Of a DNA stretch of 21,561 nucleotides, positions 6,518-15,523 are shown piece by piece (position 1 is the stretch's first letter; each line of letters opens with the position of its first letter). Under the pieces are notes generated by a model. It was not told the origin of the DNA. It searched no databases and saw only the letters and a list, made by a program, of their open reading frames with translations. The DNA comes from Methylomarinum sp964397365. Its GTDB lineage: Bacteria > Pseudomonadota > Gammaproteobacteria > Methylococcales > Methylomonadaceae. The position numbers and the translations under genes were made by a program. The stretch covers positions 1 to 21,561 of the forward strand of contig CAYNIU010000032.1 of the NCBI GenBank assembly GCA_964397365.1, read 5' to 3'.

Positions 6518-7747
6518 ATGAAAACATATCTGGTGGGCGGCGCAGTCCGCGATCATTTGTTAAATCATCCAGTCAAGGAAAAAGACTGGGTAGTCATTGG
6601 GGAAACACCAGAATCCATGATTGCCCAGGGCTTCAAACCCGTAGGAAAGGATTTTCCAGTATTTTTACATCCGCAAACACATGATGAATATGCGTTAGCC
6701 CGCACAGAACGTAAAACAGCGCCGGGCTATAAAGGCTTTACAGTCCACGCCTCCCCGGATGTGACTTTGGAAGAAGATTTAATCCGTCGTGACTTGACCA
6801 TTAACGCCATTGCCATGAATAAAGATGGTGCCATCATTGACCCCTACAACGGCCGATTTGATCTTGAACAGCGTATTTTTCGCCATATATCGCCAGCATT
6901 CAGCGAAGACCCTGTCAGAATTCTCCGGGTTGCACGATTTGCCGCACGTTATGCCCACCTAGGTTTTAAACTGGCTGAGGAAACCCGCGAATTAATGAAG
7001 CACATGGTCGACAATGGTGAAACCGAACACCTGGTCGCTGAACGGGTCTGGGCCGAACTGTACAAGGCCTTACAGGAAAAAACACCAGCCGCATTTTTTT
7101 ATACTCTCAAACAATGTCAAGCTCTGTCCACAATCTTCCCGGAAATTGATTGCTTATTCGGCATTCCACAACCGGAAAAATATCATCCAGAAATTGATAC
7201 CGGCATACACACTTTAATGACCCTGGAACAAGCCACGCTGTTATCAGGCAAAGCCGAAGTCAGACTGGCCGCACTCTTACATGATCTGGGAAAGGCGCTC
7301 ACACCACCTGAAAAGTGGCCAAGCCATCATGGTCACGAACACATGGGTTTACCGATACTTGATCAATTCTGCAAACGCTTACGCACTCCCAAACACTGCA
7401 AATCACTTTGCCAACAAGTCATGCGTTATCACACTCATTGCCACCGGGTTTATGAATTAGGCGCCACAACAATAGCCGATATGTTGCAAGCTCTGGGCGT
7501 GTTTAAACCCAATCATTCACTACAGGATTTTTTGCTGGCTTGTGAGGCTGACATGAAAGGACGCACTGGATTTGAACATCAACCCTATCCCCAAGCAGAC
7601 TATTTAGCGAATGCTGCAAATGCAGCTGTGAATATTGATACAGCTGCAATTTTAAATAGTGGCCTGAAAGGAGCGCAAATCGGCGAAGCTATAAGATGCT
7701 TACGGATTAACGCCATTAGCTGTTTTATAAAACAACAAGGTCATTAG
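6518..7747 (+). CDS. cca: CCA-adding tRNA nucleotidyltransferase with HD domain
   Basis: This enzyme builds or repairs the 3' CCA end of tRNAs without a template. The 409-aa length and layout match the bacterial class II multifunctional Cca. Motifs are GGAVRD (7-12), EKDW (21-24, the metal-binding acidic pair, with Glu where E. coli has Asp21), DEYALARTERK (56-66), RRDLTINA (90-97) and EDPVR (130-134, nucleotide-selection region). The C-terminal HD phosphohydrolase domain is present with HDLGK (255-259) and a following GHEH, as in the E. coli enzyme, so 2',3'-cyclic phosphodiesterase and phosphatase activity is expected. It is monocistronic, divergent from the TSUP gene and convergent with tpx. 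The Asp-to-Glu change at the first metal ligand position is conservative. Confidence 0.96.
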   Translation: MKTYLVGGAVRDHLLNHPVKEKDWVVIGETPESMIAQGFKPVGKDFPVFLHPQTHDEYALARTERKTAPGYKGFTVHASPDVTLEEDLIRRDLTINAIAMNKDGAIIDPYNGRFDLEQRIFRHISPAFSEDPVRILRVARFAARYAHLGFKLAEETRELMKHMVDNGETEHLVAERVWAELYKALQEKTPAAFFYTLKQCQALSTIFPEIDCLFGIPQPEKYHPEIDTGIHTLMTLEQATLLSGKAEVRLAALLHDLGKALTPPEKWPSHHGHEHMGLPILDQFCKRLRTPKHCKSLCQQVMRYHTHCHRVYELGATTIADMLQALGVFKPNHSLQDFLLACEADMKGRTGFEHQPYPQADYLANAANAAVNIDTAAILNSGLKGAQIGEAIRCLRINAISCFIKQQGH

Positions 7748-7785
7748 ACATCCTAAAAACTAGGGTAGAGTAGCTTGATACGTCT

Positions 7786-8289
7786 TTAAAGATCTTTCAC
7801 TGCCGCCAGCGCTTCTTCATAATTCGGCTCGTCGGCAATTTCACTGACCAGTTCTGTATATATTACGTTATTATCTTCATTGATGACGATAACTGCACGT
7901 GCGGTTAATCCAGCCAAAATACTGTCAGTTAATTCAACGCCGTAATCTTGAGCAAAACTGGATCGAAAAGTCGACAACGGAATAACATCCTTAATGCCTT
8001 CGGATTCACAAAAACGTCCCTGAGCAAAAGGCAGGTCGGCAGAGATCACCAATACGACGGTATTCTCCAGACTGGATGCCTTTTCATTAAATTTACGGGT
8101 TGAGGCCTGACAAGTTGGGGTATCCAGACTTGGAACGATATTCAATATCTTCTTTTTATCGGCATAGCTGCCTAAAGTTTTATCCTTAAGGCGGTTACTG
8201 ACCAGTTTAAAGTCCGGAGCCTGTGTCCCGACCGCCGGCAAATCACCTGATGTATGAATGGGCTTACCCTGGAAAGTAATGGTTGCCAT
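7786..8289 (-). CDS. tpx: Thiol peroxidase (atypical 2-Cys peroxiredoxin Tpx)
   Basis: This 167-aa protein reduces hydrogen peroxide and organic hydroperoxides using thioredoxin. The peroxidatic cysteine is C60 in PSLDTPTCQAS and the resolving cysteine is C94 in FCESEGI, the exact positions of the Tpx subfamily. An N-terminal extension of 15 codons to 8334 is open but not part of the family. The ATG at 8289, after AGAGG, gives the standard start MATITFQGKPI. It follows der by 46 nt on the same strand and may be read through from the ndk-der operon. No good promoter was seen in the gap; a 5-bp hairpin (GTGTG-CAATA-CACAC at 8320-8334) is present there. It is convergent with cca, with no convincing terminator between. 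Confidence 0.95.
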   Translation of the reverse strand: MATITFQGKPIHTSGDLPAVGTQAPDFKLVSNRLKDKTLGSYADKKKILNIVPSLDTPTCQASTRKFNEKASSLENTVVLVISADLPFAQGRFCESEGIKDVIPLSTFRSSFAQDYGVELTDSILAGLTARAVIVINEDNNVIYTELVSEIADEPNYEEALAAVKDL

Positions 8290-8335
8290 ACTAATTTTTC
8301 CTCTCTGGTCTATGGAAATGTGTGCAATACACACT

Positions 8336-9736
8336 CTACTTCGTTTTTTTTCTTTTACTAAAATTGATCAGCCTTTTGCGTCTTTTCATCTGGTATTCCG
8401 TTAACTTGTTTTTCTGTCCTTGAAAGGGATTTTCTGGAGATTTGAAAATTAATTTTACCGGTGTCCCTTTCAAACCCAACTGTTCGCGGTAAAAATTCAT
8501 TAAATAGCGCCGGTAAGAATTCGCTAATTTATCAGTCTGCACGCCATGAATAACAACAACTGGAGGATTACGTCCTCCCTGATGAGCATATTTCAATTTA
8601 ATCCTGCGGCCCCTTACCAACGGCGGCTGGTGTCCGACCAAGGCATCCTTGAGAATTCGGGTTAATACCGGTGTAGACATGTCAATCATGGCGGCATCGT
8701 ATAACTCATGAACGACATCAAACAATTTACCGACACCGCTGCCGTGCAATGCTGAAATAGGATGTTTTTCCGCAAACTCCAGAAACGGCAATTTAATTTC
8801 TATCTGTTTTTTTATCAGATCTTTTTGTTCAGGGGCAATGCCATCCCATTTATTCAGACCGATAATCAGCGCTCTGCCGGCTTCTAATACCAGACCTAGT
8901 AAATGCGCATCTTGTTCCGTCACGCCTTCCCGCGCATCAATTAAATAAATAACGACATTGGCTTTTTCTATCGCTTGCAGTGATTTAATGATACTGAATT
9001 TTTCAATAGCCAAGGACACTCTGGCTCGACGACGCATACCGGCTGTATCTATCAGGGTAAACTTTTGGTTATTGCGCTCGAAGGGAATATAAATACTGTC
9101 CCGGGTAGTACCGGCCTTATCAAATACAACAACCCGCTCTTCTCCCAGCAACCGGTTCACCAGGGTTGATTTACCCACATTCGGGCGTCCGACTATGGCA
9201 ATGCTGATCCCCTTATCCTGTTCTTCCTGCTCTTCATCAGGTGGCAGTAGTTCATCAATCCGCATTAACAATTCTTTAACGCCACGACCATGTGAAGCAG
9301 CAATTTGTACCGGTTCCCCCAATGCCAGGGAATAGAAATCCACAACCGCAATATCGGCATTTATGCCATCTATTTTATTGGTCACCAGTACTACCGGTTT
9401 ATTCAGTTTTCGTAATGAATCAGCAATCACCTGATCAGATACATTCATACCCGCGCGGGCATCAACCAGAAAAAATACAATGTCTGCTTCTTGCAGCGCA
9501 ATTTCCACCTGCTTTCTGGAGAAACTTTCAACTCCTCCTCCACTGCTGTCATCAATTATGCCGCCGGTATCAACGACTAGACAATCACGCTGACCTCTTT
9601 TTACTCGTCCATACTGACGATCCCGAGTCAGCCCTGGATAATCGGCAACCAAAGCCTCACGGCTGCGGGTTAAATAATTAAATAGCGTGGATTTACCGAC
9701 ATTAGGCCGCCCCACCAAAGCGATGACTGGTAACAT
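8336..9736 (-). CDS. der: Ribosome-associated GTPase Der (EngA)
   Basis: This 466-aa protein has the tandem GTPase layout unique to Der, which acts in 50S ribosomal subunit assembly. G domain 1 has GRPNVGKS (9-16), DTGG (56-59) and NKID (120-123). G domain 2 has GRPNVGKS (183-190), DTAG (230-233) and NKWD (295-298). A C-terminal KH-like domain follows (about 355-440), then a very basic tail rich in Lys and Arg (about 450-466), as is common in gammaproteobacteria. Its ATG overlaps the bamB stop by one base (TAATG), so the two are translationally coupled. This is the usual bamB-der order. Confidence 0.97.
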   Translation of the reverse strand: MLPVIALVGRPNVGKSTLFNYLTRSREALVADYPGLTRDRQYGRVKRGQRDCLVVDTGGIIDDSSGGGVESFSRKQVEIALQEADIVFFLVDARAGMNVSDQVIADSLRKLNKPVVLVTNKIDGINADIAVVDFYSLALGEPVQIAASHGRGVKELLMRIDELLPPDEEQEEQDKGISIAIVGRPNVGKSTLVNRLLGEERVVVFDKAGTTRDSIYIPFERNNQKFTLIDTAGMRRRARVSLAIEKFSIIKSLQAIEKANVVIYLIDAREGVTEQDAHLLGLVLEAGRALIIGLNKWDGIAPEQKDLIKKQIEIKLPFLEFAEKHPISALHGSGVGKLFDVVHELYDAAMIDMSTPVLTRILKDALVGHQPPLVRGRRIKLKYAHQGGRNPPVVVIHGVQTDKLANSYRRYLMNFYREQLGLKGTPVKLIFKSPENPFQGQKNKLTEYQMKRRKRLINFSKRKKTK

Positions 9737-10959
9737 TATCTTAATTTAACCTTATATGCGGCTAAGGTGCCGTCTTTTGCATAAATATAGACAGTATTAT
9801 CAACGACTACAGGCCTGGCTTCCACCGCTGATTCTGCTATTCGTTCACGTCCTAACTGTCTGCCGTCACTGCTATCCAGCCAATGTACATAGCCAGCATA
9901 GTCGCCGCTAACCACAAAGTTGGCATAAGCCACCGGTGCCGTTAACTTCCTGTTATGCAGTTCATCTTGTTTCCATAATGAGGCGCCATTACGTTGATCC
10001 AGCTGCCAGACATCACTGTGGGTATCACTAATATATAAATACCGCCAATCATAACTCATACCAGAATTTGATGAGACATCTTCATTACGCCACAAAATAT
10101 CACCATCTATTTCCAATACAGCTGATGTTCCCCCCTGATATCCGGCAATAAAAATAAGCCCATCAGTTTCCAGGGGGTCAACATCCAGGTCAACCAGGCG
10201 TTCCACTTCTGATCGCCCACCGGGAATAGCGATGCTGGTTTCCCAAATCACTTTACCATCAATCAGTCTCAATGCCATCAATTTACCATTGGCATAGCCT
10301 GTTATCACATTGTCTTCAACAATAATTGGCGAACCGGTGCCGCGTATACTTAAAGCCGGTACATTACGCTCAACAAGCCAAAGCTGGCTACCGTCTTTTT
10401 CACTAAGAGCAATTACTTTACCATCAGTGGTTCTCACAATTACAATTCCCTTGGAAATAACTGGAACAGCCAATATTTCACTGGATACTTCAGTCACCCA
10501 TTTTTGTTCGCCGGTTTCCATGTTGAAAGAAACCACTTCCGCATGGCTGGTACCCATAATCACACTATCAATACCGGTTCCAGGTCCTGCTGAAAAAGCA
10601 TAATCAGTTTTTCTTTCCCACAATAAATTTCCTGTTTTTAAATCCCTGGCTTCAATCAAGCCATCTCTGTCTGCCGCCAATACTTTGCCATAACTGACCG
10701 CAGCGACTAATTTTAGATATTGTTCATCGGTTCCAACGCCAACCCTTTCCTTCCATATGGTTTCTATTTCAATCTCAGGCCGATATTTGATCAATTTATC
10801 TGGCGGTTCAGTATTATCCTCTCCCCCCATAAAATAACTGGTCGCCCCAGTGATCAGTTTTTTACCTTCATTAAGCGCAGTACACCCATTCAGCAGGACG
10901 AAGCACAAAAATACCAGCGAAACAAAGAAGAGGTTACTTATATTGATTATTTTTTGCAT
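9736..10959 (-). CDS. bamB: Outer membrane assembly lipoprotein BamB
   Basis: BamB is the beta-propeller accessory lipoprotein of the BAM complex, which inserts beta-barrel proteins into the outer membrane. The 407-aa protein starts with a lipoprotein signal peptide and lipobox LNGC (C26). The body is built of PQQ-type blades with repeated patterns such as GKVLAADRDGLIEARDLKTG, GKVIALSEKDGSQLW and GTLAAYKVK at the end. Length fits the family. It sits between yfgM and der as in E. coli. The gap to yfgM is unusually wide (156 nt) and carries a 7-bp inverted repeat (TCACATT at 10992-10998, AATGTGA at 11019-11025) but no firm promoter. No clear Shine-Dalgarno precedes the ATG. Confidence 0.95.
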   Translation of the reverse strand: MQKIINISNLFFVSLVFLCFVLLNGCTALNEGKKLITGATSYFMGGEDNTEPPDKLIKYRPEIEIETIWKERVGVGTDEQYLKLVAAVSYGKVLAADRDGLIEARDLKTGNLLWERKTDYAFSAGPGTGIDSVIMGTSHAEVVSFNMETGEQKWVTEVSSEILAVPVISKGIVIVRTTDGKVIALSEKDGSQLWLVERNVPALSIRGTGSPIIVEDNVITGYANGKLMALRLIDGKVIWETSIAIPGGRSEVERLVDLDVDPLETDGLIFIAGYQGGTSAVLEIDGDILWRNEDVSSNSGMSYDWRYLYISDTHSDVWQLDQRNGASLWKQDELHNRKLTAPVAYANFVVSGDYAGYVHWLDSSDGRQLGRERIAESAVEARPVVVDNTVYIYAKDGTLAAYKVKLR

Positions 10960-11115
10960 GATGGCACTGTGCTAAAAAGCAATATGATGACTCACATTTC
11001 TTTTCGTTGCATTACGTGAATGTGAAACCTGATATCAATATCACTGAAAATACTACTGATAACTGACTACTGCGCGATAACATTAATAAATACCTCATCC
11101 ACAGTAATATCCCTT

Positions 11116-11769
11116 TTATTGAACAGCTTCTTCCTCTATATCAGCCGCCGTAATATCATCCATTTTAAATTGTAATAAAGGTGATATCAGACCCGATCTT
11201 AACGCACTTTGATAGGCTGTTCGTGCTTCACCCAAACGACCTAACGCCACATACAAATCACCTTTCAATTCATCGTAACCGCCATTAAATCCTTCGGAAG
11301 TCGAGGCATCAGCTTCAGCTATCAACTGTAAACCTTTTTCATATTCTACAGTTGCCAGCATTAGCCTGACTAAGCGAACTCTGGCGACATTTTTGATTTC
11401 AGCATCCTCAGTTTTGACAATTAACTGTTGCAGAACTGATTTTGCCGCCTCAAGATCTCCTTGTTGCACTTTAGTTTTTGCCAATAGCAAAGCGGCAAAA
11501 TCTGCATATGCCGTTGTTGCATATTGATCCATCAGGCGCTGTGCAATTTTTTCTGTAGAATCAAATTTAGCGGCGCTCTCACTTTTAAGCAATTGATGGT
11601 ACAAAGCTGAGGCTTGATTGGCTTTATCCTGCTGATAATCTTTCCACAAATTCCAGGCGCCAACTAGTACTAATGCCATGATAACCCCAACAATCAATGA
11701 AGCACCGTTCTCTTTCCACCAACGCTTTAACGCTTCGACCTGTTCTTCTTCTGTCTCGTATATTTCCAC
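11116..11769 (-). CDS. yfgM: YfgM family ancillary SecYEG translocon subunit (TPR protein)
   Basis: This 217-aa inner-membrane protein has a short cytoplasmic N-terminus (METEEEQVEALKRWWKENG-like), one transmembrane helix (about 24-42) and a periplasmic helical TPR-like domain. E. coli YfgM associates with SecYEG and PpiD and takes part in periplasmic chaperone traffic. The first residues, with the EEEQVEALKRWWKENG pattern, are characteristic. The start is GTG at 11769 with AAGAG 8 nt upstream. Gene order hisS-yfgM-bamB supports the call. It lies 53 nt after hisS. Confidence 0.92.
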   Translation of the reverse strand: MEIYETEEEQVEALKRWWKENGASLIVGVIMALVLVGAWNLWKDYQQDKANQASALYHQLLKSESAAKFDSTEKIAQRLMDQYATTAYADFAALLLAKTKVQQGDLEAAKSVLQQLIVKTEDAEIKNVARVRLVRLMLATVEYEKGLQLIAEADASTSEGFNGGYDELKGDLYVALGRLGEARTAYQSALRSGLISPLLQFKMDDITAADIEEEAVQ

Positions 11770-11822
11770 TGTAAATACTCTTTTACTCTAAATTGTTACA
11801 AAAATTCATCAAACAACCATCT

Positions 11823-13136
11823 TCAATATCTCTGCTTACCTATGTTTTTTTGTTCACGCTGCCAATCCTGTAAAGTCTGCAGCAATTCCGGCAAACTCAT
11901 ATTTCTCTGTTCTTCCTCACTTCTCAAGGGTTTAAGGCTAACTTCTGCACGCGCTATTTCCTCCTCACCAATAATAACAGCATATTCAGCACCACTTTTA
12001 TCGGCTTTTTTAAACTGACTCTTAAAGCTTCCACTCCCACAATGAAGCTGTACTTTCAAATTCGGAATATCATTTCTCAATTGTTCGGCTATCCGCATGG
12101 CCACCTTTTCTGCTTCAGTCCCGACTCGAATCAGATAAACATCGGCTACAGCATCAACACTAAAACCTTGCTGTATTTCCACCAGCGAAAGCAGTCTTTC
12201 CATACCCAATGCAAAACCAACGGCATAATTATCTCGACCACCCAATTGTGCAATCAAGCCATCGTAACGACCACCGGCGCATACCGTTCCTTGAGCACCC
12301 AGTTCATCTGTTACCCATTCAAAAACAGTTTTGCCATAATAATCCAGACCACGAACCAGTCGGCTGTTTAAAACATATCCAATATCCAAATCATCTAGCA
12401 AATCAGTTAATATTTTAAAGTGTTGCCGACTGTCTTCGCCCAGATAATCCATTAACTCCGGCGCATCTTCAATTAATTGTTTCATCTCTGGGTTTTTACT
12501 GTCGAGAATTCTGAGTGGATTACTTTCCAGCCTGCGCAAACTGTCTTCGTCCAAACAATTCTGATGTGTTTTGAAATACGCGACCAGCTTATCTTTATAA
12601 ACAGCACGATCCTCTGTCGTACCCAATGAGTTAAGTTGTAACACCAACTTGTCACGAATACCCAGTTTTTTCCACAACCGGTGGCTTAATAAAATAAGTT
12701 CGGCATCAATATCAGGATCAGCCATACCATAGGTTTCCACACCCAACTGATAAAATTGCCGATAACGCCCTTTTTGTGGGCGTTCATGTCTGAACATAGG
12801 GCCGTAGTACCAAAGTCTATGGACTTGATTATGTAACAAACCGTGCTCCAGGCAAGCCCTTAAACAGCCGGCTGTTCCTTCTGGCCTGAGTGTCAGAGAA
12901 TCACCGTTTCTATCTTCAAAAGTGTACATTTCCTTTTCGACAATATCGGTAACTTCACCAATCGAGCGCTTAAACAGCTCGGTTTTTTCCACTAGGGGTA
13001 ATCTGACTTCTTGATAACCATAGCAATCAAGAACCTCTCTGATAACTCTTTCAACTTTGTACCAATGCGATGATTGATCAGGCAGAATGTCATGCATTCC
13101 TCTGATAGCTTGAATGACGTGCTGTTTTTTTGCCAT
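11823..13136 (-). CDS. hisS: Histidyl-tRNA synthetase
   Basis: This cytoplasmic class II synthetase charges tRNA-His. The 437-aa protein begins MAKKQHVIQAIRGMHDILPD, the usual motif 1 region. TLRPEGTAG (82-90) and the motif 2 loop FRHERPQKGRYRQFYQ (115-130, with R116 contacting ATP) are intact. The histidine-specific LVRGLDYYGKTVFEW is present (about 260-274), as is motif 3 (YAVGFALGMERL). A C-terminal anticodon-binding domain follows. It lies 33 nt after pilW, with no room for the rodZ and ispG genes that precede hisS in many relatives. Confidence 0.97.
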   Translation of the reverse strand: MAKKQHVIQAIRGMHDILPDQSSHWYKVERVIREVLDCYGYQEVRLPLVEKTELFKRSIGEVTDIVEKEMYTFEDRNGDSLTLRPEGTAGCLRACLEHGLLHNQVHRLWYYGPMFRHERPQKGRYRQFYQLGVETYGMADPDIDAELILLSHRLWKKLGIRDKLVLQLNSLGTTEDRAVYKDKLVAYFKTHQNCLDEDSLRRLESNPLRILDSKNPEMKQLIEDAPELMDYLGEDSRQHFKILTDLLDDLDIGYVLNSRLVRGLDYYGKTVFEWVTDELGAQGTVCAGGRYDGLIAQLGGRDNYAVGFALGMERLLSLVEIQQGFSVDAVADVYLIRVGTEAEKVAMRIAEQLRNDIPNLKVQLHCGSGSFKSQFKKADKSGAEYAVIIGEEEIARAEVSLKPLRSEEEQRNMSLPELLQTLQDWQREQKNIGKQRY

Positions 13137-13169
13137 TTATGGTGTTTGTATTCTCTGTATGGAAACAAG

Positions 13170-13919
13170 TTAAGGATTAACTGTTATGCTGACTTGTCGT
13201 GCTTGTTTACTTCCCGGAAATAGCACCAATAATTGCTGTTGGTACTGTTCGGCCAAAGTTTTGTTACCTAAGGCTCTTTCTGTCTGAAACCCAATCCACA
13301 ACGTCTCGGCCGTATGTTTTGCAACGGCAAGATAGCGCTCAAGAAAGGCTCTGGCTGACATATAATTTCTGTTTTGATAACTGATTTTTTGCATTTCAAG
13401 CAATGCCGGCGCGTAACTGGGGTTTTCTTGCAAAGCCTTACGAAAAGTCCGTTCAGCCAGCTTGCGTTCGCCCTGTTTTAAATAGCACAGAGCAATATTA
13501 GTCAATGCAAACCATTTTCGATTATTCAACGGCATAGCCATCGACTGCTGTAACAATCTCAGGCCGTCCTGATAATGACCTGTTGTACACAGAAAACGTC
13601 CATAATTATTTTTTATACTGGCATTTTCCGGACTCAATTCCATTGCTTTTTCAAAATGATAACGGGCAATATCATTCTGTTGTATCCTTTCGTTCAAAAC
13701 TGCAAGCATATTATGTATATTCGCATTACCAGAATCCAGTTGATACGCCCTTTCCAGTTTTTCCTTGGCGACTTTAAGCATATTCATCTCCAGATAACGC
13801 GCGCCTAACTCCAGGTTCAGAACAGCTTTCTCCTTGTTACTCATGGAGGAATTGTTCGAAGTTGTTGCACATGCCGACAACAACAGAAAGTATCCGGGAA
13901 TTATTAACCTAAGTAACAT
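13170..13919 (-). CDS. pilW: Type IV pilus biogenesis/stability lipoprotein PilW (PilF)
   Basis: This 249-aa outer-membrane lipoprotein has signal peptide lipobox LSAC with C17. It is followed by a run of tetratricopeptide repeats (about residues 35-180), with typical lines such as NIHNMLAVLNERIQQNDIAR and NNYGRFLCTTGHYQDGLRLL. In Pseudomonas and Neisseria this pilotin-type protein is needed for PilQ secretin assembly or pilus stability. Its place right after rlmN (2-nt gap) and before hisS is the common position in pilus-bearing gammaproteobacteria. It suggests that the organism makes type IV pili, although no other pilus genes are in view. Confidence 0.92.
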   Translation of the reverse strand: MLLRLIIPGYFLLLSACATTSNNSSMSNKEKAVLNLELGARYLEMNMLKVAKEKLERAYQLDSGNANIHNMLAVLNERIQQNDIARYHFEKAMELSPENASIKNNYGRFLCTTGHYQDGLRLLQQSMAMPLNNRKWFALTNIALCYLKQGERKLAERTFRKALQENPSYAPALLEMQKISYQNRNYMSARAFLERYLAVAKHTAETLWIGFQTERALGNKTLAEQYQQQLLVLFPGSKQARQVSITVNP

Positions 13920-13921
13920 AA

Positions 13922-15022
13922 TCAGGCTTCTGCCTGTTGTAATTTCAAATAGCGCCGACTTTTATCTTTAACCTGCCCGACCAGCTGACCGCAAGCAGCA
14001 TCAATATCATTACCCCGAGTTTTACGAATCGTAGTTACAATCCCGGCATGATGCAAAATATCCCGAAAACGTAAAATCGTTTGCGGCGACGAACAGCGGT
14101 ATGATGTTTGTGGAAATGGATTAAATGGAATCAAATTGACTTTGGCAGGAACGTCACTTAGTATTTTAATCAGCGCCCTGGCATCCTGCACGGAATCATT
14201 AATACCCTCCAACATCACATATTCAAAAGTAATATGTTTTCTTGGTCCCCGTTTTGCGTATTTACGACACGCTGCCATCAGTTCATTCAGTGGGTATTTC
14301 CGGTTAATCGGCACTAATTCATCACGCAATTGATCATTTGCTGCATGTAGTGACACCGCCATACTGACATCACAGTGTTCATTTAATCTGTTCATAGCCG
14401 GAACAACACCCGATGTACTGACGGTCACACGGCGCTTTGACAAACCATAGCAAAAATCATCCATCATTAGATTCATTGCCGCGACTACATTATCAAAATT
14501 CAGTAAAGGCTCGCCCATGCCCATCATCACCACATTGGTGATTTTTTGTTCAGCACCCAAACGTTTTTGCGCCACATATAACTGACCAATAATTTCCGAA
14601 ACGGCCAAATTTCGGTTAAAACCTTGCTGAGCAGTAGAACAAAACGTACAAGCCAGAGCGCAACCGACTTGTGATGATACACACAGCGTACCGCGTTTTT
14701 CTTCCGGAATGAAAACTGTTTCCACTCGGTTTCCACAACTCATTTGTACAGCCCATTTACAAGTGCCGTCAGCTGCTTTTTTCTCAACAATAATTTCAGG
14801 TGCTTTAATATAACAATGCTCATTCAGGTAAGTGCGCAAAGACTTGCTCAGGTTGGTCATTTGATCGAAATCATTTAATCCTTCCTGATAAATCCATTTC
14901 AGCAATTGAGTTGCCCGAAATGGTTTTTCTCCCAAATCGACAAAAAAAGATTTCAATCCTTTTCTGTCGAAGTCGAGAAGATTGATTTTTTCAGTGTTAA
15001 CGGATGCGCTCACAAAGTTCAT
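13922..15022 (-). CDS. rlmN: Dual-specificity 23S rRNA/tRNA adenine-C2 methyltransferase RlmN
   Basis: This radical-SAM enzyme methylates A2503 of 23S rRNA and A37 of some tRNAs. From the ATG at 15022 it has 366 aa. The [4Fe-4S] motif CxxxCxxC is at C121, C125 and C128, and the substrate-linked catalytic cysteine is C344 in NDIDAACGQL. EKINLLDFDRKGLKSFF and FRATQLLKWIYQ are the usual N-terminal region. The reading frame is open up to 15169, but that extension lies inside ndk and is Lys/Arg-rich nonsense, so it is rejected. A GTG at 15013 is a second possible start. Either way the gene overlaps the 3' end of ndk (26 or 17 nt), implying coupling. Confidence 0.95.
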   Translation of the reverse strand: MNFVSASVNTEKINLLDFDRKGLKSFFVDLGEKPFRATQLLKWIYQEGLNDFDQMTNLSKSLRTYLNEHCYIKAPEIIVEKKAADGTCKWAVQMSCGNRVETVFIPEEKRGTLCVSSQVGCALACTFCSTAQQGFNRNLAVSEIIGQLYVAQKRLGAEQKITNVVMMGMGEPLLNFDNVVAAMNLMMDDFCYGLSKRRVTVSTSGVVPAMNRLNEHCDVSMAVSLHAANDQLRDELVPINRKYPLNELMAACRKYAKRGPRKHITFEYVMLEGINDSVQDARALIKILSDVPAKVNLIPFNPFPQTSYRCSSPQTILRFRDILHHAGIVTTIRKTRGNDIDAACGQLVGQVKDKSRRYLKLQQAEA

Positions 15023-15428
15023 CTTCTGAAAAAAAGTAAGCAATTTCTTCTTTAGCCGTTTCCTGCGCGTCAGAACCATGCACCGCATTTTCATCAATGC
15101 TTTCTGCAAAATCAGCGCGAATAGTACCCGGAGCCGCCTCAGCCGGATTTGTCGCTCCCATGAGTTCACGGTTTTTCAATACCGAATTCTCTCCTTCCAA
15201 CACCTGAACGACAACAGGCCCAGAAATCATGAAAGATACCAGATCATTGAAAAAAGGACGCTCTTTATGAACCGCGTAAAAACCTTCAGCCTGTTCTTTA
15301 GTTAATTGCAACATTTTTGCCGCAACAATTCTTAAACCGTTTTTTTCAAAGCGGCTGATAATTTCACCAATAACATTTTTAGCGACTGCATCAGGTTTAA
15401 TAATTGAGAACGTGCGTTCAATTGCCAT
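14997..15428 (-). CDS. ndk: Nucleoside diphosphate kinase
   Basis: This enzyme equilibrates nucleoside triphosphate pools through a phosphohistidine. The 143-aa length is standard. The phosphorylated residue is H117 in NAVHGSDA, and MAIERTFSIIKPDAV is the diagnostic start. The ATG at 15428 has GGAG 10 nt upstream; the in-frame TTG at 15437 would sit almost on the Shine-Dalgarno and is rejected. It is the first gene of the ndk-rlmN-pilW-hisS-yfgM-bamB-der series. Confidence 0.97.
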   Translation of the reverse strand: MAIERTFSIIKPDAVAKNVIGEIISRFEKNGLRIVAAKMLQLTKEQAEGFYAVHKERPFFNDLVSFMISGPVVVQVLEGENSVLKNRELMGATNPAEAAPGTIRADFAESIDENAVHGSDAQETAKEEIAYFFSEDELCERIR

Positions 15429-15477
15429 TTTTTTCAAACTCCAGTTTGTTTAATACATTAAAGTAAAATAGTTCGCC

Positions 15478-15504
15478 ATTATAACGAATAAGCTTTTCAA
15501 TCAA
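15478..15504 (-). promoter_or_regulatory. Candidate promoter of the ndk operon
   Basis: On the minus strand a perfect TATAAT (15478-15483) lies about 50 nt before the ndk start. TTGATT (15499-15504, 4 of 6) lies 15 nt upstream of it, a slightly short spacing. Transcription would start near 15471. It sits in the gap behind secF, so the ndk series need not depend on the sec operon. No firm terminator after secF was seen. Confidence 0.5.
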
Positions 15505-15523
15505 TATTTTTTCGTTCGCGTCA

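Noticed and set aside
8290..8334. 15-codon extension of Tpx
   Set aside because: The ATG at 8289 gives the usual Tpx start and Cys60/Cys94 numbering; the extension contains the Shine-Dalgarno.
15023..15169. N-terminal extension of RlmN by 49 codons
   Set aside because: It lies entirely within ndk, is Lys/Arg-rich and unlike RlmN N-termini; the family start matches the residues from 15022 or 15013.
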